DNA of 64,000 bases from Paenibacillus rigui (GCF_002234615.1 NZ_NMQW01000021.1:30546-94545); one strand, 5' to 3'; positions 27,701 to 35,861 are shown, counted from the stretch's first letter. Numbers and translations: made by a program. Notes: generated by a model from the letters alone, not told the origin.

Positions 27701-27831
27701 TCGGTGGCCTCATGACCTCTACGGTATTAACTCTTGTGGTCGTTCCGATAATTTATGAAATGATTGAGAACTTAAAAGCTAAGTTTTCAAGAAGTTTTAA
27801 ATTTAACGTAAACGAAGAAGTACAGGCATAG
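24739..27831 (+). CDS. Efflux RND transporter permease, HAE1/SwrC-like
   Basis: 1030 aa from the ATG at 24739 behind AAAGGAG; the frame is open further upstream but runs through a terminator. The proton-driven inner-membrane pump has the standard order: TM1 (residues 12-30), large porter loop, TM2-6 starting about 333, second porter loop, TM8-12 from about 850. Landmarks: NMPDVSFPVLVITTSYTGSPKDVM, the TM4 region GRVVDDSIVVIENIYAKLEKA, and VTNAIVLIDRAQQLREAG. In Gram-positive bacteria such pumps export lipopeptides or drugs. The adaptor encoded next is frameshifted. Confidence 0.93.
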   Translation: MNLLTRFSMKNVSALFMIMVLLFVGGAYSTTQLKVENMPDVSFPVLVITTSYTGSPKDVMDEITDPIEKKLANLENLDSMSSTSSDNYSNIVLMFKQGVDMDKKKLDVQDLLTEVTLPQNAGTPKTSTYGAASSPSNYLVVHAGNGMSQSELDKDFKDKIKPALEGIRGIDHIDIIGERETSLEIQLEADALDYYNLSPSQVSNAITAAATKSPIGRVEINGNNKMTRVTGDLESLYALERLEIKSPNGNIVTLAQLAKVKAITESKFKGRLDGQPAIGVILYKARSANAVDFSDSINEKLNEWQTTLPNITFKQTFDSADEIKHSIDGLIREGIVGAILAALMILFFLRNVRMTLIVLVSLPLSILITLMLMFQFGITLNTMSLGGIFMAIGRVVDDSIVVIENIYAKLEKAHERNESVIAFATREVSSAITSSTLATAGVFVPLGLVSGFIGEFTKPFAITIVCSLLASLLVSLTVIPMLAKLLVLRGKSTKNLHDDSNPSSLIQFYEKVLVWCLKNRMKTLVLSGLIFVITIAVSLPTLSVSLMPSPKTSQTMYFQIKMPYETSFESTDAKTKEIETVLLDKKDSSGAPVFKFVEVLVGYAGDDEERSPYASQIFVQLNDNVDANKLKEQITAFILSELPAGSEVEPKSMEGSMGSSPDFEYSLKGEDQLQLEKAASLVKARLSTIPELTEVEDNLSDAKTEIEIKVDQSKARAYGLNPATIKDTARAWIQEQKLGDLKFDNVVYATKVSLDKADKDTLRKIENIPLKSDNGSVVLLKELAKVNEIKGAVSLTREDQHQLVKVTAKIAGEDKSGISAQIGKSLSDLELPDGVTPSAGGVTDDINDNFSQMGIAMVVAVLIVYLIMVLAFGNASAPFSIMFSLPLAAIGGLLGLVVTGEALNATSMIGFLMLIGIVVTNAIVLIDRAQQLREAGMMVQEALIEAGKVRLRPIMMTAGATIVALVPLALGLSGEGVLIGKGLGIVVIGGLMTSTVLTLVVVPIIYEMIENLKAKFSRSFKFNVNEEVQA

Positions 27832-27855
27832 TAGAGAAAAGTAGAGGAGATAACA

Positions 27856-29099
27856 ATGAAAAAGGATAGCCAGTGGAAAACGAAAAATAAAATCAAAGTA
27901 CTATCGCTTTTATTAACAGTGTCGGTCATTATTGGTGCAGGTTGTTCTAATGGGTCACAATCGGAAACCGTTGAATTGAACCCGAGGTCTATCAAAACGG
28001 AAATGATCAAAAAACAGAAAATCGGTGCCCCTATTGAACAAGTAGCAGAAGTAAAGGCGGGAACAACTCTGGACGTTGTTGCTAAGGCAAACGGTGAAGT
28101 TGTAAATGTCCTAAAGAAACGGGGAGAATATGTTGAAAAAGGAGACGTGCTTTTCATCATCGATAGCAAGCAAGCCGAAATTGTGAGAAGGAAGAGTGAA
28201 GTGGCGCTTCAAAGTGCGCAAGAAACATTAAAAAAAGCAGAAGATGATCAAGCAATGAATCATAAAAACTTGCTTGATGAGGTAACCCGTGCAGAAAATG
28301 CTCTCCAAAACGCAAAGCAAGATTATAATAAGTTACGCAACGATTTTGATTCAGGTCTTTCTACTCAGCATATGATAGATCAATTAAAACAAAGTGTTGA
28401 GAATGCGGAAATGAATTTGAAATCCGCTCAAAACAAATTAAGCGCTAATGATAATTCCAACTCACTTGCTTCTTATAAAACTCAGCTCGAAGCAGCGAGT
28501 TGACCCTTAATGATTCTGTACTTTCTATTGAAAATTACAGTGTTATTGCGCCTGGTAGCGGTATATTAACCGACTTTAATGTTGTGGCAGGTCAAACTGT
28601 TTCATCAACTGGAGGAAAATTGGGACAAATCCAACAGATCGATCCGATCAAAGTGACTGCTGAATTATCGGAGAACAATTATCAGCTGTTGAAAGGAAAA
28701 CAGGAACTTGTTTACTATGATCCTGATCCCCCTACCAACAAGGGTACTGCTAAAATCAGTTATCTTGCCCCGATTATGAGCGCAACATCTAAAACTTATA
28801 CTCTAGAGCTCGAGGTATCGAACAAAGAACATCAGCTTCGACCAGGAAAAAGATATATGATTGAGCTCACGACTGAAGCGGAAGAACAAGTAAGTGCCAT
28901 TCCGACATTAAGTGTAATTCGTGAAAACTCTGACACATTTGTTTTTGTTAAAAGTGGAGGGCAATATCAAAAACGTAAAGTTTCGCTTGGACGGATTAAT
29001 GGAGAGTATCAGGAAGTACTAGCCGGTGTCAAAGAGGGAGAGCAGCTCGTGATAACTGGACAAAATACCTTAAAGGATGGACAAAGTGTAGAAAGTTAG
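27856..29099 (+). pseudogene. RND efflux periplasmic adaptor (MFP) lipoprotein, frameshifted
   Basis: Two overlapping reading frames, 27856-28503 and about 28500-29099, together make one membrane fusion protein. The first has a lipobox (IIGAGC, Cys30), the first half of the lipoyl-like domain and a coiled-coil hairpin (to about residue 200). It stops at TGA in GCGAGTTGA. The second continues LTLNDSVLSIENYSVIAPGSGILTDFNV and holds the rest of the lipoyl domain, beta barrel and membrane-proximal domain. Restoring one A in GCGAGTTG (about 28497) fuses them as EAA-K-LTLND. Either a true inactivating deletion or an assembly error. No slippery heptamer is present. Confidence 0.85.
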
Positions 29100-29161
29100 A
29101 AAATAAAATGGACTGAGAAAATAAAGTGTTTTCTAACGGGAGCATGCGGTACTCTCTATGA

Positions 29162-29341
29162 AATGCACAAAAACCTAAGCTTGTGAATGTATACAATGAT
29201 ACAGAGGGATTCGATTTTCTGGGAATGCATTACCGCAAACTGCCTTCGCAGAAGATTGTTTATCTTTCTACGAACAAGCACAAACGGAAATTTCAGAGAT
29301 GGGGACCAGAATTTAGTGAGGCTTTGGGGTCTGTAAAATAA
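29162..29341 (+). pseudogene. Group II intron reverse transcriptase/maturase remnant
   Basis: A 59-codon open stretch, read from just after a stop, contains KLVNVYNDTEGFDFLGMHYR followed by KLPSQKIVYLSTNKHKRKF. The EGFDFLGxHxR element is the well-conserved end of the reverse transcriptase thumb/domain X border in group II intron-encoded proteins. Nothing of the catalytic YADD region or the ribozyme is recognisable around it. This is a decayed fragment left by an insertion. Confidence 0.65.
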
Positions 29342-29536
29342 AATGTGTAACCTGCAACCTTGAAGGAACTGTTTAAAGACGCGCTTCAGGAAGCATTGGA
29401 GGCAACTCGGCTAATATTTGGTTCGTACAGATTGTGGATGCGAATATGCCATAAATACAAACCGAGAAATAGTTGAGAGGACATATTTTATTATGGGATA
29501 TTCAATTCTAACCAATCGACGAATCTCAAAACTAAC
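29342..29536. other. Degenerate sequence between intron remnant and hypothetical gene
   Basis: Short open pieces only. One reads PATLKELFKDALQEALEA (about 29350-29403), reminiscent of transposase N-termini but too short to assign. Best taken as debris of mobile elements. Confidence 0.3.
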
Positions 29537-29827
29537 TTGGCCCGAAAAAGAAAAAGTGATGGGGGATTGAAAAGGAATCGAATCCGCCGGGGTGAATCTA
29601 TAATTGAGATTCAGCATTGGAAACGCTGGAAGAATGATGCTCGGTATCTATTGTATAGATACCATTCCCAAGTCATTAGAACCCTTTACGAACACGAACA
29701 TTACTATGAGCAAATTGGTATGTTAGATCAAAAAGGGGAGTATGAGTTTCTTCATCTCGTTAAAAATACTTGTAAGCAAATGCTAATTGAAGACAAATTG
29801 TTGTTTTTTCAATTGGGATCAAGCTAA
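29537..29827 (+). CDS. Hypothetical protein, 96 aa, doubtful
   Basis: Basic N-terminus (MARKRKSDGGLKRNRIRR) from a TTG without a clear ribosome binding site, then a helical stretch rich in Tyr/His (YLLYRYHSQVIRTLYEHEHYYEQ). I do not recognise a family. It lies between mobile-element debris and a TetR gene, and could be a piece of a larger lost gene. Confidence 0.3.
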   Translation: MARKRKSDGGLKRNRIRRGESIIEIQHWKRWKNDARYLLYRYHSQVIRTLYEHEHYYEQIGMLDQKGEYEFLHLVKNTCKQMLIEDKLLFFQLGSS

Positions 29828-29872
29828 TTTGTTAAAATTCCAATGATGGGATCCTCCGCAAATTTTTTATTC

Positions 29873-29901
29873 TTGATCGATCGATCTGAAAAGTGTAGAA
29901 T
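29873..29901 (+). promoter_or_regulatory. SigA-type promoter of tetR gene
   Basis: TTGATC (29873-29878), 17-base spacer, TAGAAT (29896-29901), 24 bases before the TetR start. A GATCGATCGATC palindrome (29875-29886) overlaps the -35 and spacer and could be a regulator site distinct from the AGAC-N6-GTCT operators downstream. Confidence 0.7.
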
Positions 29902-29924
29902 AGATTAAGAAGGGAGGTTACTAA

Positions 29925-30509
29925 ATGGCAAGAAGCAAGGAGTTTGACACAACTGAGGTTTTGCATAAGGCAATGGAAGTGTTTGGTTATTACGGCTACG
30001 AAGGTACATCTCTCCAAAATTTGCTTGACGGACTTGGGATTGCTCGCCAAAGTTTGTATGATACTTACGGGACGAAGAGAGATTTGTTCGTCAAGGCTGT
30101 GAAGCATTATGTAGAGGAAAAGTCCTCAGCGGTTGTTGCTCACTTGGAGCGTACGGAGTCGGTTAAAAAAGCAATCAACGACATTTTCCAAGTCATTGTG
30201 ACTGTACTGCAGGATGAAGAGCGACAAAAGGAATGTTTGATTCTGTATAGCGCCATCGATCAAGTGCCTCATGAGCCCGAAATTGCAGCAATCTTTGAAA
30301 GAGACCGATTGATTTTGGAAAAGGCCTTTTATGAAGCGTTGTTGCGAGCTCAGACTCAGGGAGAGATAAGCCCAAATAGGGATTTACTAGCGCTTGCTCG
30401 ATATTTATATCATGCTCGATACGGATTAACGCAATCCGCGAAACTATCCGATGATCCTAAGGTTTTGGAAGATATTTCAGCTATTATACTCTCCACGCTC
30501 GATCAGTAA
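29925..30509 (+). CDS. TetR/AcrR-family regulator (first of two paralogues)
   Basis: 194 aa. N-terminal helix-turn-helix about residues 8-55 with GYEGTSLQNLLDGLGIARQSLYDTYGTKRDLF, then a ligand-binding TetR_C-like helical domain. ATG follows AGGGAGG. It is nearly the same protein as the one at 35951 (identical MARSKEFDTT start, YLYHARY and ECLILYSAIDQVPH segments). The pair brackets the MFS/LLM/SnoaL/NmrA genes, which carry six copies of a common palindrome that these proteins probably bind. Confidence 0.92.
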   Translation: MARSKEFDTTEVLHKAMEVFGYYGYEGTSLQNLLDGLGIARQSLYDTYGTKRDLFVKAVKHYVEEKSSAVVAHLERTESVKKAINDIFQVIVTVLQDEERQKECLILYSAIDQVPHEPEIAAIFERDRLILEKAFYEALLRAQTQGEISPNRDLLALARYLYHARYGLTQSAKLSDDPKVLEDISAIILSTLDQ

Positions 30510-30584
30510 TGATTGGGCGCAGAGAGATATTAACTAGCTGTATTCATAGTAGCATGCATGATAAAAAAATTTTTTTGATAATAT

Positions 30585-30600
30585 CAGACTGTTTGGTCTG
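30585..30600. promoter_or_regulatory. TetR-type operator 1
   Basis: CAGAC-TGTTTG-GTCTG, perfect five-base arms, 31 bases upstream of the STAS-like gene. Member of a family of six sites (30585, 31061, 31127, 31254, 33824, 34389). Confidence 0.65.
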
Positions 30601-30630
30601 TTAAATAACCTTTTAAGGAGTGAATAATTC

Positions 30631-31029
30631 ATGATTTACTATGAATCCCCGCAAGCAGACGTTGAATGGAATGAAACTTTGAATTCCGTAGTTGTAACGT
30701 GGAAAGGCTTTGCTCAAGGCGAGAAATTTCAAGAACCGTTGAATAAAGCATTGAATCTGTCGAAACAGAAAAAGGCTGAAAAATGGCTGATCGATACCCG
30801 TTATGCATCAGCATCAACACAGAATGATCAAAAATGGATAGCCGAGCAGTGGCACCCAAACTTGATGGAGACTGGACTTCGTTCCCTTGCTATCGTAAAA
30901 CCTAACAAAACAGTCGCTAATTTAAGCATAAACCGAACAATCTCTGATTTGGTCATTTCCTATGCCGTAGAGCATTTTACTACTCTGGACGAAGCTTCAA
31001 TTTGGCTTTTGAAACGACAGGCAGGATAA
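30631..31029 (+). CDS. STAS/SEC14 (SpoIIAA-like) domain protein
   Basis: 132 aa cytoplasmic protein. The pattern VVVTWKGFAQGEKFQEPLNKALNLSKQKKAEKWLIDTR followed by a C-terminal EHFTTLDEASIWLLKRQ resembles small SpoIIAA-like/STAS proteins that often accompany stress or redox genes. No enzymatic residues stand out. ATG follows AAGGAG. It is preceded by operator 1, so is probably induced together with the exporter. Confidence 0.6.
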   Translation: MIYYESPQADVEWNETLNSVVVTWKGFAQGEKFQEPLNKALNLSKQKKAEKWLIDTRYASASTQNDQKWIAEQWHPNLMETGLRSLAIVKPNKTVANLSINRTISDLVISYAVEHFTTLDEASIWLLKRQAG

Positions 31030-31058
31030 AAAATAAAGGAATAAGTGAAAATTAATTA

Positions 31059-31087
31059 TTGACTAAATGGTCCGGAAATGATAAGAT
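31059..31087 (+). promoter_or_regulatory. Promoter overlapping TetR-type operator 2
   Basis: TTGACT (31059-31064), 17 bases, TAAGAT (31082-31087). The operator half-sites GAC/GTC (31061-31072, GACTAAATGGTC) overlap the -35 and spacer, so a bound repressor would exclude RNA polymerase. Confidence 0.7.
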
Positions 31088-31126
31088 GAAATCGTTAAGA
31101 AAACGGCACTTATGTTTATACAAATT

Positions 31127-31195
31127 AGACTAAATGGTCTGTAATGAATTTTAGATTAGGGGGAATCAAGTATGGTAATAATGGAATAAAGTGTT
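31127..31195 (+). promoter_or_regulatory. TetR-type operator 3 and leader of a lost cistron
   Basis: Operator AGAC-TAAATG-GTCT at 31127-31140. After it come a good ribosome binding site (AGGGGG) and an ATG near 31172 that opens only five codons before TAA. The layout operator, ribosome site, start codon, then nothing recognisable suggests that the body of a regulated gene was deleted. Confidence 0.5.
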
Positions 31196-31253
31196 TCGAA
31201 GGCTTTTCTGAGTTAGAAAATTTGGTAAGGATGGCATTTTTTTTAATTAAACT

Positions 31254-31267
31254 AGACTGTTTAGTCT
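31254..31267. promoter_or_regulatory. TetR-type operator 4
   Basis: AGACT-GTTT-AGTCT, extended to TAGACT/AGTCTA, directly before the AAAGGAGG of the MFS exporter at 31290. Confidence 0.7.
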
Positions 31268-31289
31268 ATAAAAGGAGGAAGTTTCAACA

Positions 31290-32717
31290 ATGAATGTAAC
31301 TAAGCACAAAGGTCTCGCACTATTGCTTTTAGCCGTATCCCAGCTGATCATGGCGCTCGATTATACGATTATTTTTGTGGCCTTGCCTTCACTAGGGGAG
31401 GCACTAGGGTTCTCAGCCAATAATTTGCAGTGGGTTGTCAGTGCGTACTCGCTTGTTTTCGGGGGATTTCTGCTGACCGGAGGACGATTGTCCGACCTGT
31501 TGGGGAGGCGAAAAATGTTTATCATCGCAATGGCCCTCTTCGGACTAGGTTCATTGCTCGGCGGTTTGGCAACCTCACAAATCATGCTGATCATAGCAAG
31601 GGGGCTGCAAGGACTTGGTGGAGCACTGTTGGCACCGTCGACATTATCGCTGATCATGTCCAATTTCAATGAGGGCACCGAGCGCAACCGGGCTATGGGC
31701 ATTTGGGCAGCCATGGGCGGTGTCGGATTATCTCTCGGATTGCTGCTCGGTGGAGTGTTAACCAGTTATATCGGCTGGGAATCGACATTTTTCGTGAACG
31801 TGCCAATCACGATCATTGTCATCATTCTTGCTCCAATTGTACTCGTGGAGAGCAAAGTTGATTCTGGAAAGAGGCATTTTGATGCGGCGGGCACGATATC
31901 GGTTACGGCAGGAATGATCCTCATTGTCTATTACTTGATCCAGTCTCCAGTTAAAGGCTGGGGCAGTATAGAGACGCTCACGTTCGGACTTATTGGTGCC
32001 GTTTTGCTTCTGCTATTCGTCGTGATCGAGAATCGAACGAAGGATCCGTTAATTCCGTTCAGATTGTTCCGCAATCGTAACCTAACCGGAGCTGCATTGA
32101 TGGCTGCATTGTTCTCAGCTTCGTTCGGAACGCTGTATTACTTCTTAACTTTGTACACACAAGGGGTACTGCACTTTTCTGCGATTCAATCTGGCTTAAG
32201 CTTTCTGCCTCTGACGATCAGCGCATTCTTTGGGGCAAAGCTTATCAATAAAATGTTAGCGATGGCTGGAGTAGCAGGTACGCTCGCCATCGGCATGGGA
32301 CTTGGAGGTATCGGGTTCTTGCTGCTTAGCCAACTATCTGCTACGGGCAATGCGTGGGGAATGATTCCTGGAACCATCATCATAGGTATCGGTCAGGCTC
32401 TCGTATTTACAACGATGTTTATCGCAGGCAGTACAGGAATCGATCCGGAGGAGCAGGGTGTCGGATCTGCGATGATTTCGACTGGTCAACAAATCGGTGG
32501 TGCAGTAGGCTTGGCTGTCATTATGGCCATCATATCTGCTAGCCTCGGTTCAGAGGCAACGTTGGAATCCATGGCGGCCACTGATTTGAATCAAGCGATT
32601 CATACAGCATTCGTTATCGCCGCCAGTATTACGGCGCTGGCCATTTTTACTGCTCTCGTGGCTCTAAAACAGAAGAGAGTTTCAAACATCGAAACAAAAA
32701 TACCTGCTCCTCATTGA
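31290..32717 (+). CDS. MFS drug exporter, DHA2 family (EmrB/QacA-like)
   Basis: 475 aa, about 14 membrane helices. DHA2 landmarks: motif D1-like LIMALDYTIIFVALPSLG, the WVVSAYSLVFGGFLLTGGRLSDLLGRRKMF motif A between TM2 and TM3, and motif C-like VGLSLGLLLGGVLTSYIGW in TM5. It would export a toxic or signalling compound by proton antiport. The TetR-type operator right at its ribosome binding site and the neighbouring TetR genes fit the classical repressor-exporter arrangement. Confidence 0.93.
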   Translation: MNVTKHKGLALLLLAVSQLIMALDYTIIFVALPSLGEALGFSANNLQWVVSAYSLVFGGFLLTGGRLSDLLGRRKMFIIAMALFGLGSLLGGLATSQIMLIIARGLQGLGGALLAPSTLSLIMSNFNEGTERNRAMGIWAAMGGVGLSLGLLLGGVLTSYIGWESTFFVNVPITIIVIILAPIVLVESKVDSGKRHFDAAGTISVTAGMILIVYYLIQSPVKGWGSIETLTFGLIGAVLLLLFVVIENRTKDPLIPFRLFRNRNLTGAALMAALFSASFGTLYYFLTLYTQGVLHFSAIQSGLSFLPLTISAFFGAKLINKMLAMAGVAGTLAIGMGLGGIGFLLLSQLSATGNAWGMIPGTIIIGIGQALVFTTMFIAGSTGIDPEEQGVGSAMISTGQQIGGAVGLAVIMAIISASLGSEATLESMAATDLNQAIHTAFVIAASITALAIFTALVALKQKRVSNIETKIPAPH

Positions 32718-32782
32718 TTACAAACGAATTTCTTATCTCATCCTTCCGCGATTAGCGGATGAACGAAACGGAGGCTAACGAA

Positions 32783-33793
32783 ATGTCTATAACTCCCAAA
32801 ATATCCGTGCTGGACCTCGCACCGATTTTGGCAGGCGGGTCTGCAAAAGATGCGTACCACCGAACCTTGGAACTTGCGCGTCATGCTGAAAGGCTAGGGT
32901 ATCACCGTTATTGGCTTGCGGAGCACCATAATATGCCTGGCATCGCCAGCTCGGCAACTTCGCTGCTCATCGGGCATGTGGCGGCGGGAACCGAAAAAAT
33001 CCGGGTAGGCTCCGGTGGTATCATGCTGCCGAATCACGCCCCGCTCGTCATTGCCGAACAGTTTGGAACACTGGAATCCCTATACCCGGGGCGCATTGAT
33101 CTGGGCTTGGGGAGAGCCTCAGGCACCGATATGCATACTGCCCGCGCCCTTCGGAGAACGTTGGGAACCAACGGGGGGGACTTCCAGGAGCTGCTGAACG
33201 AGCTGAAAGCTTTTTTGGAACCCGCGGCAGAGCGGATCGTCCCCGGAGTAAGGGCGATTCCCGGCGAGGGTCTGAACATTCCCATTTGGCTGTTAGGTTC
33301 CAGCGATTTCAGCGCACGATTGGCGGGACGTCTTGGGTTACCTTTCGCTTTCGCCAGCCACTTCGCCCCCGATGATTTACTCTTGGCGTTGGAAGTATAC
33401 CGCAGCTCTTTCACTCCTTCGAAAGCGCTGGATAAGCCGTACGTCATGGTCGGATTAACAGTCATGGCAGCCGAAACGGTGGAGGAAGCCCGGTACCTGT
33501 CTACATCTGAGGCGCAGCAGGTTTTGGGCCTCCTTCGCGGCAAACCTAGTGAACTTCATCCTCCGGTGGAAAGCATGGATTCCTTATGGAATGAGCAAGA
33601 GAAGGCGCTGATTTCCAAACAGCTGGATTTTGGAATTATCGGAGATCGGAATACGATCCGCGAGAGGCTGCCTGCTATCCTGGCAGCAACGAAAGCGGAC
33701 GAATTGATTGTGACAAACCACATATATGATCATCAAGCGCGTTTGCGATCGTTTGAAATATTTGCGAATACGGTCAACGAACTTCAGCAGTGA
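32783..33793 (+). CDS. LLM-class flavin-dependent oxidoreductase (luciferase-like)
   Basis: 336 aa from the ATG at 32783 (GGAGG eight bases upstream; an ATG at 32759 precedes that site). Bacterial-luciferase-type barrel: [48 protein letters not shown] near the start, then [42 protein letters not shown], typical of the MsnO8-like subgroup. FMNH2-dependent oxidation of an unknown substrate. No own operator; probably read with the exporter 65 bases upstream. Confidence 0.92.
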   Translation: MSITPKISVLDLAPILAGGSAKDAYHRTLELARHAERLGYHRYWLAEHHNMPGIASSATSLLIGHVAAGTEKIRVGSGGIMLPNHAPLVIAEQFGTLESLYPGRIDLGLGRASGTDMHTARALRRTLGTNGGDFQELLNELKAFLEPAAERIVPGVRAIPGEGLNIPIWLLGSSDFSARLAGRLGLPFAFASHFAPDDLLLALEVYRSSFTPSKALDKPYVMVGLTVMAAETVEEARYLSTSEAQQVLGLLRGKPSELHPPVESMDSLWNEQEKALISKQLDFGIIGDRNTIRERLPAILAATKADELIVTNHIYDHQARLRSFEIFANTVNELQQ

Positions 33794-33823
33794 TCACGTA
33801 GGTCCTATTATTTTGAGTTTATT

Positions 33824-33837
33824 AGATCGAATGGTCT
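33824..33837. promoter_or_regulatory. TetR-type operator 5
   Basis: AGATCGAATGGTCT, right half GGTCT perfect and left half degenerate, 35 bases upstream of the SnoaL-like gene at 33873. Confidence 0.5.
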
Positions 33838-33872
33838 GATATATATGTAAAAAACGACTGGAGGAAAATACA

Positions 33873-34331
33873 ATGGTTAATCAAAAGCTGACGCAAGAAG
33901 CAATCCGTGAAAGAGCGCAGGAAGCATTCCGCAATCATCTGAAGCATTTGTCCGGTGGAAATATTGAGGCGTGGGTCAATTTATGGCAGGAGGACGGAGT
34001 ACTTGAGTTTCCCTACGGTCCTGTAGGTTTTCCAGAGTTGAAGAAAGGGAAGGCGGATCTCTTCGATTACATGCAGAACTTTCCGAAGCATTTCGAAGTG
34101 CAATTCACGGACTTGGAATTTCACCTGACTGTCGATCCCGAGCTGGTGATTGCAGAATTCAAGTCGGTCGGGAAGCACCGGGAAACAGGTAACCCGTACA
34201 ATCAGACTTATATCAGCGTGGTTCAAACGAAGGACGGTCTCATCTCACGCTATCGTGATTTCTGGAATCCGTTAGTCGCGATCGAATCCGTTGGCAATGT
34301 GAATGATGCAGTCCGTTTCTCGGAGAAATGA
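33873..34331 (+). CDS. SnoaL-like (NTF2-fold, PhzA/PhzB-like) protein
   Basis: 152 aa. Helical N-terminus then the cone-shaped NTF2 fold: LWQEDGVLEFPYGPVGFPELKKGKADLFDYMQNFPKHF, later YNQTYISVVQTKDGLISRYRDFWNPLV. Such proteins are small isomerases, cyclases or binding pockets acting on polyketide or phenazine-like compounds. A paralogue is at 35318 and a piece of a third copy at 35798. It has its own TetR-type operator. Confidence 0.85.
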   Translation: MVNQKLTQEAIRERAQEAFRNHLKHLSGGNIEAWVNLWQEDGVLEFPYGPVGFPELKKGKADLFDYMQNFPKHFEVQFTDLEFHLTVDPELVIAEFKSVGKHRETGNPYNQTYISVVQTKDGLISRYRDFWNPLVAIESVGNVNDAVRFSEK

Positions 34332-34388
34332 TTGTTTTCGATTAGTCAAAGGCTTTGACATAAGTGGTTAAAAGCGAAATGTTCATAG

Positions 34389-34402
34389 GGACTTTTAAGT
34401 CT
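34389..34402. promoter_or_regulatory. TetR-type operator 6
   Basis: GGACT-TTTA-AGTCT, closest to operator 4 (11 of 14 positions), 23 bases upstream of the NmrA-like gene. Confidence 0.45.
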
Positions 34403-34425
34403 ACAAAAAGAAAGGAGTAATCAAT

Positions 34426-35286
34426 ATGGCTAATGGCGGTAAAATTCTAGTAACAGGTGGGAGGGGCAAAACGGGAATCCGTATTGCTAAACGACTTTCA
34501 GATTTAGGCTATGCTGTTCGCACGGCCTACCGAGGTACTCCCGCAACTGTCAGCACAAATGAGCATGTGACCTTTGATTGGTTCGATGAAGCGACGTTTG
34601 AACCCGCATTAAAAGACGTTGATAAAATCTATTTGGTGGGTCCCCTTGCGGTCATGGACCCATCCAGAATCATGGTGTCGTTCCTAGATAAGGCATTAAA
34701 TGCAGGTGTGCGCCGGGTTGTTTTGCTTAGCAGCGCTTCCGTGCCCGAAGAAGGCCCCGTTTTTGGAAAAGTGCATAAAGCAATCCGTCAGCTTGTGCCG
34801 GAGTGGGCGGTACTACGTCCTTCCTATTTTATGCAAAATTTCACCGAGGGTCACCATGGAGCTCAAATTAACAGTGATGGGATGATGATTACTGCTACAG
34901 GATCGGGGCGGATTGGATTCGTTGATGCCGACGATATTGCTGAGGTGGGTGTAAGGGCACTAATTGACGAACAGCCTCATAATACAGATCATATCATCAC
35001 AGGTCCTCAATCCTTTAGTTACGCAGAAGCTGGAGAAATCATCGGCGCCGTTGCAGGGCGAACCATCAAACATGTGAATATTAGCAAGGAAGAACTAACG
35101 GGTGGATTGATGAAATTCGGGATGCCGGAAGACTATGCTCATTTTCTCGCAGGGCTGGATGAAGCGATCAGGCTTCACGGTACCGAAGATCAGGTTACGG
35201 ATACCGTTGAACGTGTGACTGGACGTCCACCCAGGCCTCTGAAAGACTTCGCCATCGCTCACGCCTCTTATTGGAAACAGAAATGA
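34426..35286 (+). CDS. NmrA-like NAD(P)-binding reductase
   Basis: 286 aa atypical short-chain dehydrogenase. Nucleotide-binding GGRGKTG at residues 11-17, Arg after strand 2 (RTAYRG) favouring NADP, then VRRVVLLSSASVPEEG, LRPSYFMQNF and GRIGFVDADDIAEVGVRAL. It lacks the YxxxK catalytic pair of classical SDRs, as in NmrA and quinone oxidoreductase-2-like proteins. Probably reduces or senses a quinone-like or reactive compound in the same response as the exporter and monooxygenase. Confidence 0.88.
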   Translation: MANGGKILVTGGRGKTGIRIAKRLSDLGYAVRTAYRGTPATVSTNEHVTFDWFDEATFEPALKDVDKIYLVGPLAVMDPSRIMVSFLDKALNAGVRRVVLLSSASVPEEGPVFGKVHKAIRQLVPEWAVLRPSYFMQNFTEGHHGAQINSDGMMITATGSGRIGFVDADDIAEVGVRALIDEQPHNTDHIITGPQSFSYAEAGEIIGAVAGRTIKHVNISKEELTGGLMKFGMPEDYAHFLAGLDEAIRLHGTEDQVTDTVERVTGRPPRPLKDFAIAHASYWKQK

Positions 35287-35317
35287 TTTAATACAAAATG
35301 AATAAGGAGTGGTAAAT

Positions 35318-35785
35318 ATGACATTCATTCCAGAAGATAACGAAAAGATGCGGGAAGCTTCACGGGAGATTTTCAGTAAGTTTTGCAATTCTTTTTTGAA
35401 AAAAGACATGAATCAGTTTATTGAGCTTTTTGATGACGATGCGCTGTTCGAGTTTCCTTTCGCTCTTAAAGGCTTTACACAAAAACTTGAAGGGAAGGCT
35501 GCCATTTATGAGTATATTAAAGACTTTCCTCAAAAGTTTGATATCTCCCGGTTCAGTGAACCCACATTCCACTTCACGTCGAACCCTAATATCATGGTAA
35601 TCGAATTTGGAATTGAGGAGGCGCAAGTTTTGACTACCGGCAAGCCTTATTTTCAGAAATATATTTCTGTGATCGAAACCAGGGGCAATAAAATCGTACA
35701 CTACAAAGATTATTGGAATCCAGTTGTGGGGCTTGTCGCTCTTTTGGACACGGCATCTATACAGAAAGTATTAGATGAACAATAA
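35318..35785 (+). CDS. SnoaL-like protein, paralogue of the protein at 33873
   Basis: 155 aa from the ATG at 35318 (AAGGAG ten bases upstream; the in-frame GTG at 35309 touches that site). Same fold and motifs as 33873: DDDALFEFPFALKGFTQKLEGKAAIYEYIKDFPQKF and YFQKYISVIETRGNKIVHYKDYWNPVV. The C-terminus differs (LLDTASIQKVLDEQ). No operator of its own; probably co-transcribed with the NmrA-like gene 31 bases upstream. Confidence 0.82.
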   Translation: MTFIPEDNEKMREASREIFSKFCNSFLKKDMNQFIELFDDDALFEFPFALKGFTQKLEGKAAIYEYIKDFPQKFDISRFSEPTFHFTSNPNIMVIEFGIEEAQVLTTGKPYFQKYISVIETRGNKIVHYKDYWNPVVGLVALLDTASIQKVLDEQ

Positions 35786-35797
35786 TACCAAAAATTC

Positions 35798-35861
35798 AAC
35801 CCGTTAGTTGCGATCGAATCCGTCGGCAGCGTAAATGATGCAGTCCGTTTTTCGGAAAATA
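35798..35861 (+). pseudogene. Tail fragment of a third SnoaL-like copy
   Basis: Immediately after the 35318 gene, this stretch reads NPLVAIESVGSVNDAVRFSE, matching the last 20 residues of the protein at 33873 apart from one N-to-S change, with silent base differences. No matching upstream part is present. It is the end of a duplicated gene whose body was lost or replaced by the 35318 gene. Confidence 0.85.

Noticed and set aside
28490..28510. Programmed frameshift in the RND adaptor
   Set aside because: No slippery heptamer and no pseudoknot-like stem nearby; a simple one-base loss explains it better.
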